From: Thermoleophilaceae bacterium
Lineage (GTDB): Bacteria; Actinomycetota; Thermoleophilia; Solirubrobacterales; Thermoleophilaceae
Length of the DNA: 64,000 nt
Assembly: GCA_014534235.1 (NCBI GenBank)
Contig: JACVRW010000001.1
Location: forward strand, 32,114 to 96,113
Direction: 5' to 3'
Positions 1 through 8,595 of the stretch are shown in pieces. The translations under genes were made by a program, and so were the position numbers. Below the pieces are notes generated by a model. That model searched no databases and was not told the origin of the DNA. It saw nothing but the letters and a program-made list of their open reading frames with translations. Position 1 is the stretch's first letter; every line of letters begins with the position of its first letter.

Positions 1-102
1 AAGCTGGTCCTCCAGGGCCGGCTCGACCAGCAGTTCGAGCCGCTCGACCAGCGCTTCCGCCCGCTCACAGCCGGTGACGAGACGCAGGAGCCCCCGCGGT
101 GA
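1..102 (+). CDS. 3' end of an unidentified CDS (truncated by window start)
   Basis: Open frame from base 1 to TGA 100-102 (KLVLQGRLDQQFEPLDQRFRPLTAGDETQEPPR*), overlapping the next GTG start (GTGA). Confidence 0.5.
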   Translation, partial: KLVLQGRLDQQFEPLDQRFRPLTAGDETQEPPR

Positions 103-275
103 GGGAGCGGCTCGGGGCCTTCACGCTCGCCGCGCTCGTCGTCGCGCTCGTGCTGATGCTCCTTTTCGAGACCACACTCACGCGCATCGGCGGGGTGGTG
201 GCCATGTTCACCTTCATCGTCTCCGGGATCTTCCTGATCGCGAGCCCGGCCTTCCTCGACGCCGAGGAGGAATAA
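99..275 (+). CDS. Small hydrophobic protein, about 58 aa, two predicted TM segments
   Basis: GTG start overlapping upstream stop; VRERLGAFTLAALVVALVLMLLFETTLTRIGGVVAMFTFIVSGIFLIASPAFLDAEEE*. Confidence 0.5.
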   Translation: MRERLGAFTLAALVVALVLMLLFETTLTRIGGVVAMFTFIVSGIFLIASPAFLDAEEE

Positions 276-321
276 CATCCGCGACTGCCGCCCGGTTCTC
301 CGGGTAGCCGAGGCGAAGGGC

Positions 322-3300
322 ATGGAGAGCGACGGCGAGCAGCGAGGCGACCGCGGCGGGGATCGCCCGCGGCTGTTCCAGCGGCTTCGCGAGCTCCCGG
401 TCGTGGGGCGCGCCGCGGACTGGGGGCTCGGCCCGGCGGCGGTGTCGAAGAACACGAAACGGGCGGGAGCCCGCATTGCCGGTCTTGAGGTGACCGAGTC
501 GGTCTGCCCCTACTGCGCCGTCGGCTGCGGGCAGCTCGTGTACACGCGCGACGGCGAGCTGGTCGACATTGAGGGCAACCCTCGCTCGCCGATCAACCAG
601 GGGACGCTCTGCCCGAAGGGCCAGGCCTCGCGGCAGCTGATCCAGCAGCCCGGCCGGCTGACCAAGGTCCTCTACCGCCGCCCGCACGGCACCGAGTGGG
701 AGGAGCTCGACCTCGAGCGGGCGATGGACATGATCGCCGAGCGGGTGATCGCCGCCCGCGAGAACCACTGGCAGGAGACGCACGAGAACGGCTGGCGGGT
801 CGACCGCACGCTCGGCTTCGCGCACCTCGGCGGCGCGACGCTCGACAACGAGGAGAACTACTTCATCAAGAAGCTGTTCACGGCGCTCGGCGCCGTGCAG
901 ATCGAGAACCAGGCCCGCATATGACACTCCTCCACGGTGCCCGGTCTGGGCACCTCGTTCGGTCGCGGAGGGGCCACCAACTTCCAGCAGGACTTCCAGC
1001 AGTCGGACTGCGTCTGGATCCAGGGCTCGTCGCTGGTGGAGGCACACCCGGTCGGCTCCCGCTGGATGATGAAGGCGCGGGAGCGGGGCGCGAAGATCAT
1101 CCACGTCGACCCGCATTACTCGCGCACGAGCGCCGTCGCGGACGTCTACGTACAGATCCGCGCCGGAAGTGACATCGCGTTCCTCGGCGGGTTGATCCGC
1201 CACATCATCGAGACGGAGTCCTACTTCAAGGACTACGTCGTCAACTACACGAACGCGCCGGTCATCATCAACGAGCGCTACCAGGGGCCGGAGGAGCTCG
1301 ACGGCCTCTTCTCCGGGTTCGACCCCGGCAGCGGGACCTACGACACCACCACCTGGCTGCCCGAGAACGCCGAGGCCCCGTCCGCCTCCGGGCAGCCCGA
1401 GCACGCGACGCAGGCGTTCGACGAGAAGACCGGCGCCGGCATGGGCGTGAGCGAGGTCCCGGAGGACCCCACGCTCCAGCACCCGCGCTGCGTCTTCCAG
1501 ATCCTGAAGCGCCACTACGCCCGCTACACGCCCGAGATGGTGGAGCGGATCTGCGGCTGCTCGAAGGAGGACCTCCTGCACGTGGCCGAGACGCTGATCG
1601 AGAACTCCGGTCGCGAGCGCACCAGCATGCTCGCCTACGCCGTCGGCTGGACGCAGCACAGCACCGGCGTCCAGACGATTCGCGCCGGTGCGATCATCCA
1701 GCTCCTCCTCGGCAACGTGGGGCGGCCCGGCGGCGGGATCATGGCCATGCGCGGCCACGCCTCGATCCAGGGCTCGAGCGACATCCCCACGCTCTACGAC
1801 ATCCTGCCCGGCTACCTGCGCATGCCGCGGGCGCGCGAGCAGCACCTGACGCTCGCGGACTACATCGAGGCGGGCAGCACGAAGCGCGGCTGGTGGGCCA
1901 ACTTCGACAAGTACATCGTCTCCCTCTTGAAGGCCTGGTTCGGCGACGCCGCCACCGCCGAGAACGACTACGGCTTCCCCTACCTGCCGAAGATCTCCGG
2001 CAACCACTCCCACTTCCCTACGATGCTGCGCGCTGTCGACGGCGGTCTCGACGGCCTGTTCGTCATGGGCCAGAACCCGGCGGTCGGCTCGCAGCACTCG
2101 GGCCTGCAGCGGCGCGCGCTGGCCCAGCTCAAGTGGCTGGTCGTACGCGACCTCGCCGACCTCGAGACCGCGAGCTTCTGGAGGGAGTCGCCGGAGGTGC
2201 GCTCGGGGGAGCTTCGGCCGGAGGACATCGGGACGGAGGTCTTCCTGATGCCAGCCGCCACGCACGTCGAGAAGGCGGGCCACTTCACGAATACCCAGCG
2301 GCTCCTGCAGTGGCGGGACAAGGCCCTCGAGCCCCCGGGCGACGCCCGCTCCGAGCTCCACTTCACCTACCACCTCGGCAAGAGGATCAAGGCCCACTAC
2401 GCGAACTCCGACCGCGAGCGCGACTGGCCGATCCGCAACCTGACGTGGGACTACCCCGAGCACGGCCCGCACGCGGAGCCGAGCGCCGAGGACGTGCTGC
2501 GCGAGATCAACGGCTACGAGCTCACCACCGGCAAGCTCGTGAACTCGTTCACGGAGCTGCGGAACGACGGCACGACCTCGTGCGGGTGCTGGATCTACTC
2601 GGGCTGCTTCGCCGACAACGTGAACCAAACCCGCCGCCGCAACCCCGGCGACATCGACTCGCCGGGCGGCTGGGTCTCCCCCGAGTGGGGCTGGGCCTGG
2701 CCCGCGAACCGCCGCATCTTCTACAACCGCGCCTCGGCAGACCCGGAGGGCAGGCCCTGGTCCGAGCGCAAGAAGTACATCTGGTGGGACGAGGAGCAGG
2801 CCCGCTGGACGGGCTACGACGTCCCCGACTTCCCGCCCAACAAGCGCCCGGACTACCGGCCGACCGACGACGCGGCCGGCGTCGAGGGCATAGGCGGCGA
2901 CGACCCGTTCATCATGATGCCCGACGGCCGCGCCCAGCTGTTCGCGCCGACCGGCCCACTCGACGGGCCGTTGCCGACCTATTACGAGCCGTTCGAGTCG
3001 CCGTTCACGAACGCGCTCTACCCCAAGATCGGCGGCAACCCGTGCGGCGTCTACTGGAGCCGGCCGGACAACCCGCTGAACGTGTCCCGCAGCCGGGAGT
3101 ACCCGGTGGTCGCGTCCACGTTCCGGCTCACGGAGCAGCACACGGCGGGCGCGATGAGCCGCAACCTGCCGTGGCTGGCGGAGCTCCAGCCGGAGATGTT
3201 CGTGGAGATCAACCCCCAGCTCGCGCGCGAGCGGGGGATCGAGGACGGCGGCTGGATGACCGTCATGACCGAGCGCGGGGAGATCGAGGCGCGGGCGAAG

Positions 3301-3717
3301 GTCACGAGCCGCCTGCAGCCGCTGCGGATGGGCGACGAGGTCGTGCACCAGATCTCAATGCCCTGGCACTGGGGCACCTACCGGAGCTCGGAGCAGGGCG
3401 TGACCGGCGACAGCGTCAACGACATCATCCCGCTGAGCGGCGACCCCAATACCACGATCGAGGACAAGACCTTCTCGTGTGACGTGCGCGCCGGGCGGCG
3501 CCGTGGCGAGTCCACGTGCCGGCTGGCGCACGAGCACGAGCACGTGGACCAGATGACTCGCGAGGGTGACCACGAGGCCGAGCTGCCGCATAAGGCGGTG
3601 CACACGCTGTCGAGCCTCTACGAGCTGCCCGTTCCGGGCGACAGGGAGGCCCGCGAGCCGCCCGAGGGCTGGGAAGCGGCCCGCGAGCTCGCACGCGACC
3701 CGGGGAGGACCGGATGA
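322..3717 (+). CDS. fdhA: Formate dehydrogenase alpha subunit, selenocysteine-containing; in-frame UGA at 922-924
   Basis: ORFs 322..924 and 937..3717 are in the same frame, separated only by TGA 922-924. The junction reads ENQARI-U-HSSTVPGLGTSFGRGGATN, matching the FDH selenocysteine active-site motif. N-terminal Fe-S motif CPYCAVGCGQ. C-terminal half is molybdopterin oxidoreductase-like. Confidence 0.95.
922..960 (+). promoter_or_regulatory. Bacterial SECIS element (UGA plus stem-loop)
   Basis: TGA, 11 nt, then perfect 7-bp stem GGTGCCC (936-942)/GGGCACC (948-954) with loop GGTCT, resembling the E. coli fdhF SECIS apical loop. Confidence 0.9.
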
Positions 3718-4814
3718 CGAGCGCGGCGCCCACCGAGATCGCCGTCCGCCGGGACGGAGCCGTGCGCATGGGCTTCTTCACGGACACGACGGTGTGCATC
3801 GGCTGCAAGTCATGCGAGGTGGCCTGCAAGCAGTGGAACGACCTGCCCGCCGACGGCTATCAGTTCCGCAAGGGCGGCTCGTACGACCACACGGGCGCGC
3901 TCGGCGCGTCGACGTGGCGGCACGTCCGGTTCGTGGAGCGGCTCGAGCCTTCGCCGGCGGCGCGGGCGGACGCGGAGGCCGCGCTCGCTGCGGGCGGCGG
4001 CGGGCACGTGCCGAACATCCCCGCCACCGGTGGCGGGCTCCCGAGGCCGGAGGAGCTCGGCGGCGCGGGCGGCGGCGGGCTTCCCACCCCGGAGGAGCTC
4101 GGCGGCGCGGGCGGCGGCGCGCGGCCGGAGGAGGTGCCGGACCTCGTCCAGTGGGCTGAGCAGAACGGCGACACGCCGGTGGTGGGCGAGGGCGACGTGG
4201 ACGTCGGGGCCGCGGTGGCCGCCATGGACCGCTGGCTCTTCATGTCCGACGTCTGCAAGCACTGCACGAACGCCGGCTGCCTCGACGCCTGTCCCACCGG
4301 GGCGATCATCCGGACCGAGTTCCAGACCGTCGTGATCCAACCGGACGTGTGCAACGGCTGCGGCTACTGCATCCCGTCCTGCCCGTTCGGCGTGCCGAAT
4401 CGCGACCCCTACGACGGCCGCGCCGCCAAGTGCACGCTCTGCTACGACCGCCTGCAGGACGGGCTCGAGCCGGCGTGCGCCAAGGCATGCCCCACCGACT
4501 CGATCCAGTTCGGCCCGTACGACGAGCTGGTCGAGACGGCCAAGGGGCGGGTCGTCGCGCTGCACGAGCGCGGCGTCGAGTCGGCCTACCTCTACGGCGC
4601 CGGCGACGAGCCGGGCGAGCAGCTCGCGGGCGGCCTCGGCGCCTTCTTCCTGCTGACGGAGGCGCCCGAGCGCTTTGGGCTGCCGGCGCGGGCGGATTCG
4701 CCGGCGCAGGAGAACGGCCCGTACGCCACGGCGGCTGGCCTGGCCGCCGCGGCGCTCGCGGCGCTCGGCACGATCGCGAGCTTCGCGGTCGCGCGCCGGC
4801 GGGGGCGCGGATGA
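3714..4814 (+). CDS. fdhB: Formate dehydrogenase iron-sulfur (beta) subunit with C-terminal TM helix
   Basis: 4Fe-4S cysteine motifs (CIGCKSCEVACKQW, CKHCTNAGCLDACPTGAI, CNGCGYCIPSCPFG, CTLCYDR); starts overlapping the fdhA stop; C-terminal hydrophobic helix. Confidence 0.92.
   Translation: MTSAAPTEIAVRRDGAVRMGFFTDTTVCIGCKSCEVACKQWNDLPADGYQFRKGGSYDHTGALGASTWRHVRFVERLEPSPAARADAEAALAAGGGGHVPNIPATGGGLPRPEELGGAGGGGLPTPEELGGAGGGARPEEVPDLVQWAEQNGDTPVVGEGDVDVGAAVAAMDRWLFMSDVCKHCTNAGCLDACPTGAIIRTEFQTVVIQPDVCNGCGYCIPSCPFGVPNRDPYDGRAAKCTLCYDRLQDGLEPACAKACPTDSIQFGPYDELVETAKGRVVALHERGVESAYLYGAGDEPGEQLAGGLGAFFLLTEAPERFGLPARADSPAQENGPYATAAGLAAAALAALGTIASFAVARRRGRG
4031..4125 (+). repeat. 42-bp tandem repeat within fdhB encoding GGGLPxPEELGGAG
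   Basis: ggaggagctcggcggcgcgggcggcggcg at 4049-4077 recurs exactly at 4091-4119 (period 42 bp = 14 aa). Confidence 0.85.
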
Positions 4815-6004
4815 CCCACGCGCACGGTCCGCCGCCCGAGAAGCGAATCCTGCGTCGCTTCTCCGAGGAGGGAGACAAGCCCCCGGGGCGCGACATGCCG
4901 CCGGCGGTGGGCACCCGCGGCCAGCCCGCCAGCTGGCGGCGCGCGGTGGAGGGAGCCGCCGTGGCGCTGGCGCGGCGCGCCTGGGAGGACGCCCGCTGGT
5001 CGTACCTCTACAAGGACGACACTGACTACGCGAAGCGGGCGGCCGCGGACGGCCAGGTCCCCGAGGCGGCGCGGCGGATGCGCGGTGGTGCGGAGCCCCC
5101 CGAGGTGATCCAGGGGCCGTTCATCCACCCCGCGGTGTGGACGTGGGAGGTGCCGCTCTACTTCTGGTTCGGCGGGATCGCCACGGGGTCGTCGTTCGTC
5201 GCGCTGGCGGCCGACCTGGCCGGGTACCCCCGGTCGGCGGCCACCGCGCGCAAGGTCGCGCTCGGCGCCATCATGCCCTCGGCCCCTCTGCTGGTCCTCG
5301 ACCTCGGCCGCCCGCTGCGCTTCCTCAACATGCTGCGGATCTTCAAGCCGCGCTCGGCGATGTCGATGGGCGCCTGGTGCCTTACCGCCTTCACGAACGC
5401 GGCGGGCGCCGCGGTCACGGCCGACGTGCTCGGGCGCACGCGGACCGCTCGCGCGCTCGGTGCCGTCACCGCGCTCTTTGGCACCTACCTCGGGTCGTAC
5501 ACCGGGATGCTGCTCGCGTCGACGGCGGTGCCGGTGTGGGCCCGCAGCCGCCTGTTCCTGCCGCCGATCTTCGTCTGTACCGCCACGGCGACGGGCGCGG
5601 CGGCCACCAGGCTCGCGCTCGCCGCCACCGGGCTGCCGCCCGGCCACCCCACGCGCGTCGCCCTCGGCACGGTCGAGACGGCCGCGATGGGGATGGAGCT
5701 CGCGCTGTCGAGCGTGAACGAGCGTCGCCTCGGACGGCTCGCCCACGCGCTCGAGGAGGGGCGGCCCGGCTCGCTCTTCAAGCTGGCCAAGTGGGGAGTT
5801 CGCGCGGGGCTCGCCCTGCGCCTGGCGCGGGGGCGCGGCGGCCCATGGGCGCACCACCTGGCTAGCGTCCTCTACATCCTCTCGGGGCTCGCGTTCCGCT
5901 TCGCCTGGGTCGGCGCCGGACGCAGATCGGCGACCGACGACAGGGCGGTCGCGTGGGCGGCGCGGACGGCTCGTCAGCCGGCCAGCCGCTCGACGCCCGC
6001 GTAG
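4811..6004 (+). CDS. nrfD: NrfD/PsrC-like polysulfide reductase family membrane subunit
   Basis: ATGA overlap with fdhB; multi-TM protein with WTWEVPLYFWFGGIATGSSFVALAADLAG...LVLDLGRPLRFLNMLRIFKPRSAMSMGAWCL; operon position. Confidence 0.88.
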   Translation: MTHAHGPPPEKRILRRFSEEGDKPPGRDMPPAVGTRGQPASWRRAVEGAAVALARRAWEDARWSYLYKDDTDYAKRAAADGQVPEAARRMRGGAEPPEVIQGPFIHPAVWTWEVPLYFWFGGIATGSSFVALAADLAGYPRSAATARKVALGAIMPSAPLLVLDLGRPLRFLNMLRIFKPRSAMSMGAWCLTAFTNAAGAAVTADVLGRTRTARALGAVTALFGTYLGSYTGMLLASTAVPVWARSRLFLPPIFVCTATATGAAATRLALAATGLPPGHPTRVALGTVETAAMGMELALSSVNERRLGRLAHALEEGRPGSLFKLAKWGVRAGLALRLARGRGGPWAHHLASVLYILSGLAFRFAWVGAGRRSATDDRAVAWAARTARQPASRSTPA

Positions 6005-6786
6005 ACGTTGAACGAGTCGCCGCGGACGAAGCCGCACAGGAGCATGCCGCGCTCCCTGGCCAGGTCGACGGCGAGCGTCGACGGCGCGCCGACCGCCACG
6101 ACGCCGGCCATGCCGGCCACGCCCGCCTTCTGCACGAGCTCGAAGCCCGCTCGCCCGCTGAGACAGGCGATGACGCCCGGCAACGGGTAGCTGCCCTCGA
6201 GCAGGAGGGCCCCCACTGCCTTGTCGATCGCGTTGTGACGCCCGACGTCCTCGCGGAGGGCGAGCAGCCGCCCGTCCGCGTCGAAGAGCCCGGTGGCGTG
6301 GAGGCCACCGGTGCGCTCGAAGCCGGCCTGGGCCGCGCGCGTCGCGCTCGGCAGGCGGAGGACCAGCTCCGGCTCGACCGGCCGGCCCGGCTCGACCGGC
6401 GGCGCCGCCCGATCGACGAACTCGAGCGCCGCCTTGCCGCACACCCCGCAAGCCGAGGTGAGCGAGAACCGGCGCTCGCCGGCCGGGTCGCGGCGGAGCC
6501 CGTTCCGCGTGCGCAGCTCCACGATGTTGGCCGCGAAGTCCTCCGTCGGGCCGACGGACGCGACGTCCTTGCGGCCCCCTATCAGCGCCTCGCCCGCGAG
6601 AAAGCCGACGGCGAGCTCCTCGTCCTCGCCGGGCGTGCGCATCGCCACCGCGATCGGCTCGCCGTCCACGCGGATCTCGAGCGGCTCCTCGACGGCCACC
6701 TCGTCGCGTACGCGCTCGCGCCTGCCCTCGCTGCCGACGCGCTCGATCCAGGCGCGCGCCACGTGCGGCTCGATGGTGACGGTCAC
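5974..6786 (-). CDS. fdhD: Formate dehydrogenase accessory sulfurtransferase FdhD
   Basis: ACGVCGKAALE, LREDVGRHNAIDKAVG and SGRAGFELVQKA motifs; adjacent to FDH operon. Confidence 0.95.
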   Translation of the reverse strand: MTVTIEPHVARAWIERVGSEGRRERVRDEVAVEEPLEIRVDGEPIAVAMRTPGEDEELAVGFLAGEALIGGRKDVASVGPTEDFAANIVELRTRNGLRRDPAGERRFSLTSACGVCGKAALEFVDRAAPPVEPGRPVEPELVLRLPSATRAAQAGFERTGGLHATGLFDADGRLLALREDVGRHNAIDKAVGALLLEGSYPLPGVIACLSGRAGFELVQKAGVAGMAGVVAVGAPSTLAVDLARERGMLLCGFVRGDSFNVYAGVERLAG

Positions 6787-6976
6787 GGAACCCGGCTACC
6801 CGCCGGTGCCTGGCCGCAAGCACCGGGAGCAGGAGCGCCGCGCGGCGACGGGCGTGAGGCGCCGGCGGGCGTGTGAGATTGCTCACAGACGACTCGCACG
6901 TGTCTCCAAGCAGGGGTAGTCTGGATTTAGAGGACTCGCCGGCGACTCGTGACCAGCGGGACGCCAATTGCGGACT

Positions 6977-7186
6977 ATGGACACCGCGGAACAAGCATCA
7001 TTAACGCGCGCAGCGTCGCCGGTCGCCCGGTTGGAGCTGACTCAGGCCAAGCCGTTGAGGCTTGCGCCCGCCAAGCCCGAGCTGAATCGGCAGGAGCGGG
7101 CGGTCTTGACCGCGTATCTCCTGATGATTGCGCTGATCGTTGCGTTCCTAGCGGTAACGGGCCTCGTGGCATCGCCATGGGCATGA
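6977..7186 (+). CDS. Small putative single-TM protein
   Basis: Short ORF MDTAEQASLTRAASPVARLELTQAKPLRLAPAKPELNRQERAVLTAYLLMIALIVAFLAVTGLVASPWA*; one hydrophobic helix; no family recognised. Confidence 0.4.
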   Translation: MDTAEQASLTRAASPVARLELTQAKPLRLAPAKPELNRQERAVLTAYLLMIALIVAFLAVTGLVASPWA

Positions 7187-7588
7187 TCCGCCCGGTGGGC
7201 TCGAGCATCACGGGCGTCTGAGCGCGAGGCGCAACACTCCTCTTCCAGCCCCGTCGGCGGCGACTCGACGGCGTCGGTCGCGACTCCCACCGGCCGGTCC
7301 GTTCCGGCGGGCAAGCACCACAAGCTGCGCGGTGACCCCGCCGGCCACGGGGCCTGGGCGGGCTGGCCGCGGCGGCCCCGTCGTCCGGCGCGCCCTGAGC
7401 GTTACCCGCTCCTCGAGTGCGCCGTCGTCCTCGCCGCGCAGCACGGCCACGAGCCGTTCCACGCCGCGCCGGCCACTCTCCTCGAGGGGCTGGTGGCGGG
7501 CGCCGGTTCTTCCGAGGCTCCGCGCAGCGGGCCTCGTCCGCGCTGCGGCTATCGCTTATTCACGAACCGAGCGGGAACACTCGTCGCA

Positions 7589-8437
7589 ATGACGACGGAC
7601 ACAGGCCGGCCCGACCAACCCCGTCACGCGGAGCTGGGCGACGGTAGGACGATCCCCCGCATCGGCTTCGGTGTCTTCCAGGTGCCCCGTGAACAGACGG
7701 TCGACGCCGTCGGCTACGCGCTCCGCACGGGATACCGAGCCGTGGACACGGCCGCGGCCTACGGGAACGAACGCGAGGTCGGGGAAGCTATCCGCGGAAG
7801 CTCGCTCGACCGGGAGGAGGTCTTCGTTACGACGAAGCTCTGGAACAGCGACCACGGCCGTAGATCCGCGGATCGGGCCCTCGCTCGGAGTCTCGACCGT
7901 CTCGGGTTCGACTACGTCGACCTCTACCTGATCCACTGGCCGGCCCCGGCCCGCGGCCTGTACGTGGACACCTGGGAGGCGCTGATCGAGCTGCAGGTCG
8001 CCGGGCGTGCGCGGTCGATCGGCGTCTCGAACTTTGACATCGAGCACCTCGAGCAGGTCATCGATGCCACCGGAGTGGTGCCCGCGGTCAACCAGGTCGA
8101 GCTGCACCCGCGCCTCCAGCAGGCGGAGCTACGCAGGTTCCACGCCGACCACAGCATCGTCACGGAGGCTTGGAGTCCGATCGCCAAGGGCAGGGTGCTC
8201 GACGACCCGGTGGTCAGGGAGCTCGCCGCGAGCTATGGCAAGACGCCCGCACAGATCGTCCTGCGCTGGCATCTGCAGCTCGGGAACGTCGTAATCCCGA
8301 AGTCCGTAACGCCGGAGAGGATCGGGGAGAACTTCCGGATCTTCGACTTCACGCTCGACGACGAGGCGATGGGGAGGATCGACGCCCTCGATGCGGGGGA
8401 GCGCACCGGTCCCGAGCCGGCCACGTTCAACGGCTGA
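7589..8437 (+). CDS. Aldo/keto reductase
   Basis: IPRIGFGVFQVP, RAVDTAAAYGNEREVGEAI, YVDLYLIHWP, SIGVSNF and VVIPKSVTPERI motifs. Confidence 0.93.
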   Translation: MTTDTGRPDQPRHAELGDGRTIPRIGFGVFQVPREQTVDAVGYALRTGYRAVDTAAAYGNEREVGEAIRGSSLDREEVFVTTKLWNSDHGRRSADRALARSLDRLGFDYVDLYLIHWPAPARGLYVDTWEALIELQVAGRARSIGVSNFDIEHLEQVIDATGVVPAVNQVELHPRLQQAELRRFHADHSIVTEAWSPIAKGRVLDDPVVRELAASYGKTPAQIVLRWHLQLGNVVIPKSVTPERIGENFRIFDFTLDDEAMGRIDALDAGERTGPEPATFNG

Positions 8438-8562
8438 GGCGCCGGCTCGCGTGCCAGCTGCGGCACGCCGCCGCCCGTGCCCCGGGACGCTGTGCGTCGC
8501 GCGCTCCCGTTAGGCTGCCGGTCGGCTCGGACGCCGCGACCGGCACGATCATCCGCAGCCGA

Positions 8563-8595
8563 GCGGAGGGACGACCCCTAGGGTCGTCCCTCCGC
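8563..8595. terminator. Perfect 15-bp inverted repeat at the AKR/MMPL convergent junction; putative bidirectional terminator
   Basis: gcggagggacgaccc-cta-gggtcgtccctccgc; 15-bp stem, 3-nt loop; the loop is the stop codon of the minus-strand gene. No T-tract. Confidence 0.6.

Noticed and set aside
214-3348. 1044-aa minus-strand ORF opposite fdhA
   Set aside because: Shadow ORF caused by high GC and codon bias; the plus strand has clear FDH homology and the minus translation is low-complexity R/A/V/L without domains.
7187-7588. Short ORFs on both strands before the aldo/keto reductase
   Set aside because: No recognisable domains, RBS or compositional support; left unannotated.
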